A DNA stretch of 42,915 bases from CAZHRC01 sp964533865 (lineage in GTDB: Bacteria; Bacillota; Clostridia; Tissierellales; Peptoniphilaceae): NCBI GenBank assembly GCA_964533865.1, contig CAZHRC010000018.1:1-42915 (forward strand). Reading direction: 5' to 3'. The notes beneath the pieces were generated by a model. It was not told where the DNA came from, did not search any database, and worked only from the letters and a program-made list of their open reading frames with translations. Positions 24,792 to 33,180 of the stretch are shown here, piece by piece (positions within the stretch are counted from its first letter, which is position 1; each line of letters begins with the position of its first letter). The translations under genes and the position numbers were made by a program.

Positions 24792-24804
24792 CGGCTCTTT
24801 TTTT
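24780..24804 (+). terminator. Possible terminator of the P-loop kinase gene
   Basis: CCGC-AGGCATA-GCGG followed by CTCTTTTTTT. The stem is only 4 bp and includes the stop codon in its loop and right arm. Confidence 0.5.
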
Positions 24805-24817
24805 GTTAAAGTCTCCG

Positions 24818-25687
24818 TTAAAGCGCGATGGGTATGGTGTACTTGGTCGGGTCGGGATGGTATTCAACTAGCTCGAAGTCATCGATGGTAAAATCGTAAA
24901 AATTCGTAATCTCCGGGTTGAGGTTTAATCTCGGACCCTTTTCTTGAGGAGGGGTCACAGTGATGATTTGTTCAATGGTATCCACATGGCGATCGTAGAT
25001 GTGCAGGTTTTGAACAAAATGGAACACCTGTCCCGGTTCGTAGCCAGTGACTTGAGCCACCATGCGCATGAGGGCATAGTATTGAAACGCGTTGATGCCG
25101 CCTGGAGAAGCCGCCGCCAAAAAGTCACCACTGCGCTGGATCAGCGTCAAGTTCAACTGGTTTTGTGTTACCGTCCACAGTGTCATAAAAGCACAGGGCA
25201 CCAAGGTCATTTGTGCCATCTCATCCATATCGATCATCGTGGTCATAATGCGACGATTGAGTGGGTTGTCCTTTAATAAAGAAAGCACCCGATCCATTTG
25301 GTCGGTGATCTGTCCGGTCTCTGGACTGGTGATGGGCTTTGCAATTTGGTAACCGTAGGCTGTGCCCAAGGTGCCTTCTTTATTTGCCCAAGCGTCCCAG
25401 TAATGGACGTTATGCTTTTCCTTTAAGCATGCCACATCGTTACTTTTATCGCCGTAAATCCAGAGAATCTCACGGATGGCGCTTTTCCACGCAATGCGGC
25501 GCAAAGTGGTCAGTGGTACCTCGCCTGGATAATAAGTGATGCCTTGTTGAGGAAGGTAGATGGCATAGGCCTGTTCGCCCTGGTCCCAAACCGCGCGCAC
25601 GCGATTGTTTTGAACCTGGTCTTCTCGGTAGCCATATTGAAGGATTTCCTTCGCTTTTTCAATATAGAGATGATCAACCCGTGTCAT
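24818..25687 (-). CDS. thyA: Thymidylate synthase
   Basis: A 289-residue enzyme converting dUMP to dTMP with methylenetetrahydrofolate. Seen are the catalytic cysteine C165 in LVPCAFMTLWTV, the dUMP phosphate-binding QRSGDF (185-190), GGINAFQYYAL and the closing HIYDRH. The usual PPC(H) is VPCA here, as in some Bacillus and phage-like ThyA. Length slightly exceeds the E. coli form (264). AAGGAGG sets the start. Upstream is a good promoter. No folA neighbour is present. Confidence 0.95.
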   Translation of the reverse strand: MTRVDHLYIEKAKEILQYGYREDQVQNNRVRAVWDQGEQAYAIYLPQQGITYYPGEVPLTTLRRIAWKSAIREILWIYGDKSNDVACLKEKHNVHYWDAWANKEGTLGTAYGYQIAKPITSPETGQITDQMDRVLSLLKDNPLNRRIMTTMIDMDEMAQMTLVPCAFMTLWTVTQNQLNLTLIQRSGDFLAAASPGGINAFQYYALMRMVAQVTGYEPGQVFHFVQNLHIYDRHVDTIEQIITVTPPQEKGPRLNLNPEITNFYDFTIDDFELVEYHPDPTKYTIPIAL

Positions 25688-25715
25688 AATGCCTCCTTAG
25701 GTCTTTGCTCCAACT

Positions 25716-25743
25716 ATTATACCCCAACCCACTAGGAAATCAA
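25716..25743 (-). promoter_or_regulatory. Promoter of thyA
   Basis: Minus-strand TTGATT (25743-25738) and a perfect TATAAT (25721-25716) with a 16-base spacer. Confidence 0.75.
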
Positions 25744-25831
25744 AGACCGAATTCTACAGGGCTTCTCTTGCAATTGTTACGTTTTCGCAATACTTTTGTG
25801 CTCTGTTGAACATGCCCCAGAAGGGTAAGGC

Positions 25832-25848
25832 TGTAACCTTTTTGTAAC
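25832..25848 (+). promoter_or_regulatory. WalR-type box 1
   Basis: TGTAAC-CTTTT-TGTAAC is an exact match to the WalR (YycF) consensus TGTWAH-N5-TGTWAH known from Bacillus subtilis. It lies 240 bases upstream of the wall hydrolase start. Confidence 0.65.
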
Positions 25849-25894
25849 CATCTATTTTCATCGGTTTCAGCCTCCTGATTTTTTGTAACTCCTG

Positions 25895-25911
25895 ATTACA
25901 AAAATGTTACA
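25895..25911 (-). promoter_or_regulatory. WalR-type box 2
   Basis: Minus strand reads TGTAAC-ATTTT-TGTAAT, an exact consensus match. A plus-strand TGTAAC (25884-25889) lies 5 bases away in the opposite direction, forming the inverted repeat 25880-25904. Confidence 0.65.
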
Positions 25912-25978
25912 TTTCCGAGGTGCATCTCCTTGTCAATCCGATGAATCTCGTTTTCCTGATTTGTTTTCCCGATTTGGT

Positions 25979-26007
25979 TTGACGAACAAACCGCCTTCGC
26001 GTAGAAT
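25979..26007 (+). promoter_or_regulatory. Promoter of the CWB2-NlpC/P60 gene
   Basis: TTGACG (25979-25984) and TAGAAT (26002-26007) with a 17-base spacer; start near 26014. The leader then holds WalR-type box 3 inside a hairpin. Confidence 0.75.
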
Positions 26008-26025
26008 TAAACAGTGCTCCGAATG

Positions 26026-26042
26026 GTTACAAAATAGTTACA
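26026..26042 (-). promoter_or_regulatory. WalR-type box 3, in a 5' leader hairpin
   Basis: Minus strand reads TGTAAC-TATTT-TGTAAC, an exact match. It lies about 12-28 bases after the predicted transcription start, a repressing position. It is the loop of a hairpin TGCTCCG (26015-26021)/CGGAGCA (26048-26054) just before the ribosome site. Confidence 0.65.
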
Positions 26043-26071
26043 AAGCACGGAGCAGGAACACGGAGGTTCAT

Positions 26072-27619
26072 ATGAAAAACACATTTAGAAAATCTGCGAT
26101 AATGGCGACTGTATTAGGCGCCCTCATCCTTTCTCAGCCACAAGCGTCCTACGCTGATGGCCAATCCATAAAGATCACTCAATTAGGCGGCTCATCGGCG
26201 GTTGAAACGGCACAAACCATCACCCGCTACGCCAAAGGCCAATACGACACCGTCTACATCGCAAGCTCCAGCACCTTTGCAGACGCTCTGGCAGGTGGAG
26301 TCCTCACTGGTGAAAACAAAGCAGCCATCCTCTTTACCGATGGCACTTCCCTTGATTCAGAGTCTCTAGCCATTGCCCAAAAAGCATCCAAGGTCTACAT
26401 ACTCGGTGGAAGCGAAGTGGTATCCGAAGCACTAGCCCAAACGATCGGCAACGTAACCGGCCGAATCATGGGTTCTGATCGCTACGATACCGCTATTAAA
26501 ATCGCGGAAACCCTGGGTACGGATCGCAATATTGCCATCGTCAACGGACACTCTTTTGCCGATGCCCTTTCCGCAACGGCCATGTCGATTACAGAAAATA
26601 AAAATATTTTATTGGTGCGCAATGACGCATTACCTGAAGCGACTAAATCCTACTTGGCAACACACGGCACAAACAAAGAGATTGTTTTTGTCGGTGGAAC
26701 TGGAGCCATTTCTGAAGAAGTACGCGAACAAGTCTACGCTGCAGCTAACAAAGATCCCAAAACCAGCCACGACAAAGTACTTGCCGGAAAAGACCGTTAT
26801 GAAACGTCTTTGGCCGTCGCTTCACGATATGGCAACATCACTGATGCGATCCTTACATCCTCTGAAAACTACACTGATGCCATCGCCGCATCAAACTTAT
26901 CTGCAACACTTAACGCACCGGTAGTCATCGTCCCGAAAACAGGGTACGAAGGGTATTTAAAGGGCCTTAATCACACTGCTCTTACACAATTGACCCTACT
27001 CGGCGGTGAAAACACGCTAGAGTTGTCCTCTGCCGTCGCTTTCGTCGCTGAAAAAGATGGTATCGATGCAAATAACATTATCGTTCACGACGCTTCTGGT
27101 AACGCCATGGTGCGACTATCCGCTGAAGAAGCCGTCGTTGAAGCACCTGTCGCTGAAGAAGCACCAGCTGAAAAGCCTGCTGAACAACTCACCGAAAAAC
27201 CTGCAGAAGAACCTGTTGAAGAAATCGTCGAGGAAATCGTCGAAGAAAAAGCACCGGCCGTCTCCAAAGCTCAAGCCTTTATGGATGCTGCGGTGACGAT
27301 GAAAGGTTGGTCCTACTCCCAATCCAAGCGAATGTCAGAAGGCTATGCCGACTGCTCTGCCCTTGTGTTGAAAGCCCTTCGCAAAGCTGGACTCGACACC
27401 ACTGGCGCCAATTTGACATCGAGCTCCATTCGCTCGGATTCGCGCTTTTACAAAGTCAGCCTATCCGACCTTAAGCCTGGCGATGTGTTGTGGCACTCAG
27501 GTCATGTCGCGATTTACATGGGCGACAATCAAATCTTTGAAGCGCAAGATTTTGGCGTTCCTGTAGGATACTTCAAAATGCGCTCAAGCTTTTCTGCAGC
27601 ATATCGTATCGCTGAATAA
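26072..27619 (+). CDS. Cell-wall hydrolase: CWB2 repeats with C-terminal NlpC/P60 domain
   Basis: A 515-residue secreted protein. Signal peptide residues 1-28 end in SYA. Residues about 33-345 are three CWB2 repeats (TAQTITRYAKG, DRYDTAIKIAE, DRYETSLAVAS) for wall attachment. An acidic Glu/Ala/Pro linker covers about 352-396. Residues about 400-515 are an NlpC/P60 cysteine peptidase with C428 in YADCSALV and H478 in SGHVAIYMG; the third polar residue is not certain. It probably cleaves peptide stems of peptidoglycan. CGGAGG sets the start at 26072, although the frame is open 56 codons further up. Three WalR-like boxes precede it. Confidence 0.95.
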   Translation: MKNTFRKSAIMATVLGALILSQPQASYADGQSIKITQLGGSSAVETAQTITRYAKGQYDTVYIASSSTFADALAGGVLTGENKAAILFTDGTSLDSESLAIAQKASKVYILGGSEVVSEALAQTIGNVTGRIMGSDRYDTAIKIAETLGTDRNIAIVNGHSFADALSATAMSITENKNILLVRNDALPEATKSYLATHGTNKEIVFVGGTGAISEEVREQVYAAANKDPKTSHDKVLAGKDRYETSLAVASRYGNITDAILTSSENYTDAIAASNLSATLNAPVVIVPKTGYEGYLKGLNHTALTQLTLLGGENTLELSSAVAFVAEKDGIDANNIIVHDASGNAMVRLSAEEAVVEAPVAEEAPAEKPAEQLTEKPAEEPVEEIVEEIVEEKAPAVSKAQAFMDAAVTMKGWSYSQSKRMSEGYADCSALVLKALRKAGLDTTGANLTSSSIRSDSRFYKVSLSDLKPGDVLWHSGHVAIYMGDNQIFEAQDFGVPVGYFKMRSSFSAAYRIAE

Positions 27620-27628
27620 CACCGACTC

Positions 27629-27663
27629 TCACCTCAACCCCTTGGGTTTGAGGTGATTTTTTT
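27629..27663 (+). terminator. Terminator of the CWB2-NlpC/P60 gene
   Basis: TCACCTCAA pairs with TTTGAGGTGA through an inner CCC/GGG, followed by TTTTTTT. Confidence 0.9.
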
Positions 27664-27674
27664 ACCCGCTCAAC

Positions 27675-27703
27675 TGGACAATCCCACGGTTCAAACGTAT
27701 ACT
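27675..27703 (+). promoter_or_regulatory. Promoter of the polysaccharide deacetylase gene
   Basis: TGGACA (27675-27680) and TATACT (27698-27703) with a 17-base spacer. Confidence 0.75.
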
Positions 27704-27739
27704 AAAAGGAGATTGATCACATGACAACGAGGAGGCGCT

Positions 27740-28810
27740 ATGAAAAAACTCATCCTATTCCTGCTCTTTGGAGCATTATTGACATCCTGTGGACCATCCG
27801 GCGAAGAAGTGATGCGCCAAGAAAATCTACTGGCTAAGACAAGCGTTGAATCGGCAAATGAAACCTCTGCCGAATCCGCCGTCGAAGGTATCGAAACGGG
27901 CATCGGACAAGCCAACACCGTGAATTTCTCCGACAAACCCAACGAAGCCGGGGATATTATGGTGCTCATGTACCACAACATTGGCCCTGAAGAAGCGGAA
28001 TGGGTGCGCACCCCTGAAAATTTTAAGAAAGACTTGCAACACCTCTACGACAAAGGCTACCGCCCCATCTCATTGGAAGACTACGTCACGGGAAACATCA
28101 CTACCCCATCTGGATTAACCCCTTACGTTTTGACCTTTGACGATGGCCGCGAAAACAACTTCCGCTACCTTGCTGATGGCTCCATAGATCCAGACTGCGC
28201 AGTGGGTATCCTCATGGATTTTGCAAAAAACCATTCGGATTTTAAGCCCCACGCCACGTTCTTTATCAACGGCTACGGCTTATTTGAACAAGAGGGCAGA
28301 GAAAAGGAAAAATTTGATTTTCTCGTCGCAAACGGTATGGCAATCGGCAACCACACAGTCGGTCATCCAGACATGAGCGACCTTTCCGCAGAAGATGTCC
28401 AACAAGAAATCGGCCAACAAAAAAACTACCTCGAAACTTTCTTTTCTAACCCTTATAACGTCAACACTCTGGCGCTTCCCTACGGTTCTAGACCTTCGGA
28501 ACCCTTGTACCCTCAACTGGCAAAAGGGACTTATGACGGGAAGACTTACGAGAACATCGCTATTTTAAACGTGGGTTGGGATCCCTACTTCTCCCCTTTC
28601 CACACCGACTTTGATCCCGAGCATATCCACCGAGTCCGCGCCAGCGAAACCAACGTGGACAACGTGGGCATGTACGACTGGCTGGAAAACTTTGAGTTAA
28701 AACCTGAGAAGCGCTTTATCTCCGATGGTATACCGACAGTGGTCACTGTCCCTGAAGATCTCAAAGATACAATCAAACTCCCAACAGACAAAGAACTTGT
28801 CACTTATTAA
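27740..28810 (+). CDS. Polysaccharide deacetylase lipoprotein
   Basis: A 356-residue lipoprotein with signal peptide and lipobox LTSC (C17). The NodB-type deacetylase domain (about 73-330) begins IMVLMYHNIGPEE; YVLTFDDGRENN holds the catalytic acid/metal Asp pair, and NHTVGHPDMS holds the metal histidines. Such enzymes remove acetyl groups from GlcNAc or MurNAc in the wall or from other glycans. Start ATG has GAGGAGG. A second ATG at 27721 with its own site begins a short out-of-frame overlapping frame. It follows the NlpC/P60 gene but has its own promoter. Confidence 0.93.
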   Translation: MKKLILFLLFGALLTSCGPSGEEVMRQENLLAKTSVESANETSAESAVEGIETGIGQANTVNFSDKPNEAGDIMVLMYHNIGPEEAEWVRTPENFKKDLQHLYDKGYRPISLEDYVTGNITTPSGLTPYVLTFDDGRENNFRYLADGSIDPDCAVGILMDFAKNHSDFKPHATFFINGYGLFEQEGREKEKFDFLVANGMAIGNHTVGHPDMSDLSAEDVQQEIGQQKNYLETFFSNPYNVNTLALPYGSRPSEPLYPQLAKGTYDGKTYENIAILNVGWDPYFSPFHTDFDPEHIHRVRASETNVDNVGMYDWLENFELKPEKRFISDGIPTVVTVPEDLKDTIKLPTDKELVTY

Positions 28811-28817
28811 ACCTAAA

Positions 28818-28860
28818 TAAAGCTACCGCGACACCAAAGGTGTTTTGCGGTAGCTTTTCG
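28818..28860 (+). terminator. Terminator of the polysaccharide deacetylase gene
   Basis: AAAGCTACCGC pairs with GCGGTAGCTTTT around an inner ACACC/GGTGT stem, followed by TTTTCG. Confidence 0.85.
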
Positions 28861-28917
28861 CGCAATTCAGGCTCTTATCGTCGGATTGCCTAACCCTAGT
28901 ATTAAGGAGGCTACACC

Positions 28918-29631
28918 TTGAAAACCATCGTTGCAAAAGATTACGAGGAACTCAGCGCCAAATGTGCGCAAATCCTCATCGAAAGGATCAAAGCCCATCC
29001 TACCATCACCCTTGGTCTCGCCACAGGCTCCACGCCTATTGGCACCTATGAGAACCTTATCGAGGCCCACCGCGAAGGTTTGGATTTTTCCTCCGTCACC
29101 ACCTACAACCTCGACGAGTACGTGGGACTCTCTGCCCAAGATGATCACAGTTACCATCGTTTCATGAAAATCCATCTCTTTAACCACATCAACATCTCAC
29201 CGGAAAACACCCATTTCCCAACAGACTACACTCGACCAGAATCCTACGACGACATTATTGAACAAACCGGCGGCATCGACCTTCAACTACTGGGCGTGGG
29301 AAGCAACGGCCATCTCGCTTTTAACGAACCCGCTGAGCATCTCAACTATCCCACATCGGAAGTCCTATTGACCTCATCGACCATACATGCAAACGCCAGA
29401 TTTTTTGACAGCGAAGACGAAGTCCCCACTAAAGCCATCAGTATGGGATTAGGCACGATTTTCAAAGCTCGATAGCTCATCATCCTCGCTTCTGGGAAAG
29501 AAAAAAGAGACGCCGTCGCATCCCTTATCAGTAAACGAACAGTGACAACCCAATGCCCGGTAACCTTGGCACTCCTCCATCCCAACATCACACTAATCGT
29601 CGATGAAGAAGCCTACGGCGCAAAGCGTTAG
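28918..29631 (+). pseudogene. nagB: Glucosamine-6-phosphate deaminase with in-frame amber stop
   Basis: A TTG start has AAGGAGG 7 bases upstream. The frame encodes NagB, which converts GlcN-6-P to fructose-6-P and ammonia. Signatures TGSTPIGTY, YNLDEYVG and VGSNGHLAFNEP are intact. TAG at 29473-29475 interrupts the frame after 185 codons, in the conserved segment GTIFKAR-stop-LIILASGKEK. The same frame then continues 51 more codons (ending EEAYGAKR) to TAG at 29629-29631. With the stop read through, the protein would be about 237 residues, the normal length. The expected residue there is usually Lys or Arg, one base (AAG) from TAG. Other genes here use TAG as a normal stop, so recoding is unlikely. 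It could be a mutation or a sequence error. Confidence 0.85.
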
Positions 29632-30593
29632 CCCTCCAAACGCACGCTCACTTCCCCTGTATTTAACACCTCTGTCACTCCATCTTCTTTTTTAATCACA
29701 AGCCCCGCCATAGAGTCGAGATCCACTGCTAAGGCGTTAAAACGCTCTGCCCCCCGACTCACCACAATGGGTTTTCCCAAAATCCACGATCGCCTTCTAT
29801 AATTCTCCAACAGTGCCGGGTCTTGAAGGCGGTGGAGGTGGAATAGAAGCTTATCAGTGATTTGAGCTGCCAATGGGTTTCTCGAAAAGCCCTCTGGTGA
29901 TTCAAACAATGGGGTTGCAATATCTGCCAGTTCTTTTGGTGGTGTTTTTTCCCAAAATAGGTTTAGACCAATGCCGATGGTCACCGTAGTCAGCTTTCGG
30001 GATTCAATATCCCAAGTGCTCTCGGTGAGAATACCACCGGCTTTTTTGTCTTTTACAATAATATCGTTCACCCATTTGATTTGAGGATCGAGCCCATAAT
30101 ATTCTTCCAATACTTGGCAGACCGCCACGGCAGCTGCGCTGGTGATCAACAGCCCCTCCTCGGGATCAAAAGCACGTCGTATCCACAGGCTCATATAAAG
30201 TCCACCCTCTGCGGGAGAATAGAAAGAGCGACCTCTGCGCCCCTTTCCCTCGGTTTGGCGATTGGCGACCATCAGTACACATCGATCCCCTTTTTCTACC
30301 GCATCTTGTACTCCATCATTGGTAGAACCGATCTCATCTGCGACGATCACTCTCACTGGGGTCTCCCCTTTGAGTTGAGAGGTGATGGCGATCTCTTCCA
30401 AGGGGTCGTAGTATTGCGTCAATTGATACCCTTTGTTCGACACCGCCTCAATGGCATAGCCTTCGTCCCGCAGTTTTCCGATCGCTTTCCACACCGCCTG
30501 TCGGCTCACACCGAGGACTCGGGCCATCTCTTGACCCGATCGAAACCCCTTTTGTTCTGCTAAATAACCCAAAACCTTCTTATCCAAAGTCAT
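29628..30593 (-). CDS. birA: Biotin operon repressor/biotin-protein ligase
   Basis: A 321-residue bifunctional protein. The N-terminal winged helix (about 5-60; GQEMARVLGVSRQAVWKAIGKLRDEGY) can repress biotin genes. The central ligase domain has the ATP/biotin loop TEGKGRRGRSFYSP, then GLYMSLW and KWVNDIIV. The C-terminal SH3-like domain ends the protein. It attaches biotin to carboxylase carrier proteins. Its last four bases overlap the end of the interrupted nagB frame. It follows the first TVP38-like gene by 29 bases on the same strand and is probably co-transcribed. AGGGGG precedes the ATG. Confidence 0.95.
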   Translation of the reverse strand: MTLDKKVLGYLAEQKGFRSGQEMARVLGVSRQAVWKAIGKLRDEGYAIEAVSNKGYQLTQYYDPLEEIAITSQLKGETPVRVIVADEIGSTNDGVQDAVEKGDRCVLMVANRQTEGKGRRGRSFYSPAEGGLYMSLWIRRAFDPEEGLLITSAAAVAVCQVLEEYYGLDPQIKWVNDIIVKDKKAGGILTESTWDIESRKLTTVTIGIGLNLFWEKTPPKELADIATPLFESPEGFSRNPLAAQITDKLLFHLHRLQDPALLENYRRRSWILGKPIVVSRGAERFNALAVDLDSMAGLVIKKEDGVTEVLNTGEVSVRLEG

Positions 30594-30622
30594 ATTGCCC
30601 CCTATCTCACCAGGCTGTGCTA

Positions 30623-31231
30623 CTAACCGCCAAAGTATGAAAAGATCACCTTAAAAACTTCCCACAATCCCATGGAATAGATAAAAATATTAAAAGGCTT
30701 GTACACCACCAAAATAAACACGTAACGCTTAAACGTCATCGGCGTCAATCCCGCGATAAAACACAAGGCGTCATCGGGAAAACCCGGTAGGAATATGGCC
30801 CATCTAAAGAACTTATCAAACTTATCCAATTTGTTTATCCGGATGATATACTTTTCATAAGTTGTATCCGATACTAACATACGCACCAACTTGTTGCCAT
30901 AGCGTTTGGCCAATAGAAAATTAAATATCGACCCAAGAATATTTCCCACATAATTGAGTAAAAAACCAAATATAGGGCCAAACATCAACACTCCTATACC
31001 ATTGGTCAGCCCTCCAGGGATAATGGGGATGACCGTCTGGATAATTTGTAACCCCAAAAAGACCAAGGGACCAAAGATCCCTACTTTATTAAGTAGGACC
31101 TTTAGTTTTTCTTGGTCTAAAAATATGCCACTATGAATGCTCAAAAAAATGAGCCCAATCGCCAAAGCGATGCCGAAGACGGTAAAAGCCCTCGATACAT
31201 TACGTTTATTGATAAAGTTTGGTTTTTTCAT
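30623..31231 (-). CDS. TVP38/TMEM64 (DedA-like) membrane protein, copy 1
   Basis: A 202-residue inner-membrane protein with about five hydrophobic segments. It has the SNARE-associated (VTT) signature PGGLTNGIGVLMFG, then NYVGNILGS with LAKRYG, and LPGFPDDALCFIAGLTPM. Relatives move lipids or act in membrane homeostasis; the substrate here is unknown. Its neighbour 93 bases upstream is a close paralogue, so the pair arose by tandem duplication. It probably leads an operon with birA. AAGGAC precedes the ATG. Confidence 0.9.
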   Translation of the reverse strand: MKKPNFINKRNVSRAFTVFGIALAIGLIFLSIHSGIFLDQEKLKVLLNKVGIFGPLVFLGLQIIQTVIPIIPGGLTNGIGVLMFGPIFGFLLNYVGNILGSIFNFLLAKRYGNKLVRMLVSDTTYEKYIIRINKLDKFDKFFRWAIFLPGFPDDALCFIAGLTPMTFKRYVFILVVYKPFNIFIYSMGLWEVFKVIFSYFGG

Positions 31232-31324
31232 GGTCTATCGTCCTTGTTTAGAGTATCCTATCTTTATTATACAATAGACGTTGGCCTTTGGACCTCTTTT
31301 TTCTCTTCATACTTCGGTTTGTTT

Positions 31325-32011
31325 TTATACGAAAAGCTTCATCACAAATTGTAATAGCTGAGTTAACCCGATGGAATAAAGTAAAATATTGAAAGGTTTT
31401 AGCAAGATGAGAAGGATCGTGTACTTCTTCAAGTCAATCTTGGTCAAACCCATGAGATAGCAGAGGGCATCATCTGGAAAGAAGGGAAGAAAAATAGCGA
31501 TATTAAAGAAGCTTAAGAATTTTGGATTGTTTAAAATCTTACCTTCATATTTATCGTATGTGGCTTCGCCGATCAGCCCTTGAACGAGGCTCTTACCATA
31601 ACGTCGTGCGATGATAAAGCACAATATAGATCCAATGACATTGCCCACGTAGTTGAGGGCAAATCCTTTAATCGCACCGAAGAGCAACACGCCAGCCGCT
31701 GAAGTCAATCCCCCTGGAATAACAGGTAACACGGTTTGGGTAATTTGGATACCCGTAAAAAGCAACGGACCAAAAGGCCCTGCTTTGGTTATAAATGCGG
31801 TTAGCTTGGCTTGGTCCGTGAAAATTCCAGACTTGAGTCCGAAAATCACCAAGTACACCGTCAATGCGATGCCCAATATCATCGCCCCTTGGGAAACTAT
31901 TTTTACAATCTTCCCCATTTTCTCATTTTTATCGACCGCCTTAACCGTTTTTATTTTTTTATTTACTGTAGTGGCAATCACTGATTTTGCTGTTTTTTTA
32001 GTAAGATCCAT
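31325..32011 (-). CDS. TVP38/TMEM64 (DedA-like) membrane protein, copy 2
   Basis: A 228-residue paralogue of the next gene, with the same signature elements: PGGLTSAAGVLLFG, NYVGNVIGS, ARRYG and LPFFPDDALCYLMGLT. It has a longer, lysine-rich cytoplasmic N-terminus (about 35 residues, TKKTAKSVIATTVNKKIK) before the first membrane helix. The TGGAGGACACC ribosome site sets the ATG. It has a good promoter at 32071-32098. No terminator is seen before copy 1, so both may share a transcript. Confidence 0.9.
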   Translation of the reverse strand: MDLTKKTAKSVIATTVNKKIKTVKAVDKNEKMGKIVKIVSQGAMILGIALTVYLVIFGLKSGIFTDQAKLTAFITKAGPFGPLLFTGIQITQTVLPVIPGGLTSAAGVLLFGAIKGFALNYVGNVIGSILCFIIARRYGKSLVQGLIGEATYDKYEGKILNNPKFLSFFNIAIFLPFFPDDALCYLMGLTKIDLKKYTILLILLKPFNILLYSIGLTQLLQFVMKLFV

Positions 32012-32070
32012 GGTGTCCTCCAGTCTCGTCTTTCTGTATTAGTTTAACAATACACCGATGATTTGATACA

Positions 32071-32098
32071 AGTATACCATATCTCTCACAAAATGCAA
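32071..32098 (-). promoter_or_regulatory. Promoter of TVP38-like copy 2
   Basis: Minus-strand TTGCAT (32098-32093) and TATACT (32076-32071) with a 16-base spacer. Confidence 0.65.
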
Positions 32099-32241
32099 AC
32101 TTTATTTTCAAAGGTGAGCGTCAGCGGACGGGTATATAAAGAATGTCCTGAGATTCAGGCTAAGCCTATCACAAGTACATGAGGTAATGATGTGCTTAAT
32201 GTAAATTTCAATCGTCGCCTCTACCAAAAAGGAGATTTGCT

Positions 32242-33081
32242 ATGACTCAAGATCGAATCTATCTCACTAATGATGCCATTCCCAGCATTGTACCGTATGT
32301 ATTTCCAAAAGATATCCAACAGATGATCCCGTGGACGCCCCAAAAAAGGCCGGCAGTCCTCATCTTGCCAGGAGGAGGCTACGCCCATGTGAGCGATCGG
32401 GAAGGCCATCCCATCGCCCTATCTTTTATGCAGCGAGGCTACCAAGCATTTGTCCTCGACTACACCACAGGCCTATATTCCAACTACCCTCGACCTGTAT
32501 TCGAAACCCTTGCCGCCATACGCTACCTACGCGCAAACGCTGAAAAGTATGCTATCGATCCAGACGCCATCGCCCTTGTCGGGTTTTCAGCTGGAGGTCA
32601 CTTGGCGGCGTTAACCGCTTCTCAACCAGAAAATAGCCCGCTTTTCTCCTCGCTTGGCATAACGGCAGCCGATGTTGCGATAAACGCTCTCATCCTTGGC
32701 TATCCCCTCGTCGATCTCAACGCGTTCGTCGATCGGCTAAATCGATCCCAACACGACCAACCCTATTTTGTCGGTGCGATGATTCGAGATTACCATAAAG
32801 AAAAAGACCCTTTAGCGTTGGTTTCTGAACACCTTCCGCCCACTTTTATATTCCATACCTTAGAAGACGACATCATCACACCAGAAGATACCCTCGCCTA
32901 TACCCAAGCCCTGCGTCAAAAAGGCGTTACTGTCGAATACCATCTCTACAGCGCTGGCGGCCACGGTTTATCCACCGCAGATTCCCTATCGAATTACGGC
33001 AGGGCCTTTCCAAAACGCATTCATTCCTGGATGGGACTTGCACAGGATTGGCTGAACGAGGTTTTTGAGTACGATTTTTAG
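32242..33081 (+). CDS. Alpha/beta hydrolase, acetyl-esterase-like
   Basis: A 279-residue cytoplasmic esterase of the alpha/beta fold. The oxyanion loop is LPGGGYAHVS, the nucleophile is S in GFSAGGHLAA, the likely Asp is in TLEDDIITPED, and the His is in SAGGHGLS. This order matches acetyl (xylan) esterases of the BD-FAE/Axe7 type. No signal peptide, so the substrate is an imported acetylated molecule. The neighbourhood, an AraC gene and an amino-sugar operon, suggests acetylated sugars, but that is inference. AAAAGGAG sets the ATG. Confidence 0.88.
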   Translation: MTQDRIYLTNDAIPSIVPYVFPKDIQQMIPWTPQKRPAVLILPGGGYAHVSDREGHPIALSFMQRGYQAFVLDYTTGLYSNYPRPVFETLAAIRYLRANAEKYAIDPDAIALVGFSAGGHLAALTASQPENSPLFSSLGITAADVAINALILGYPLVDLNAFVDRLNRSQHDQPYFVGAMIRDYHKEKDPLALVSEHLPPTFIFHTLEDDIITPEDTLAYTQALRQKGVTVEYHLYSAGGHGLSTADSLSNYGRAFPKRIHSWMGLAQDWLNEVFEYDF

Positions 33082-33146
33082 CTCGCGACCCTTATCGACT
33101 TCGCCATCCCACTCTCTTTGTATTAGAATCTTCAACATAACCTCGC

Positions 33147-33175
33147 GAAAAAACCGGAGATCACTCTCCGGTTTG
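33147..33175 (-). terminator. Terminator between the AraC and esterase genes
   Basis: AAACCGGAGA (33151-33160), loop TCAC, TCTCCGGTTT (33165-33174), a perfect 10-bp stem. The minus strand continues TTTTTTCGCG. It lies 6 bases past the AraC stop and may also stop esterase transcripts. Confidence 0.85.
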
Positions 33176-33180
33176 TCGGT

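Noticed and set aside
29473..29475. Amber codon in nagB read as pyrrolysine or selenocysteine
   Set aside because: TAG is used as a normal stop by at least five neighbouring genes (kinase, nagA, IIB, IIA, esterase), the position is not catalytic, and selenocysteine uses TGA.
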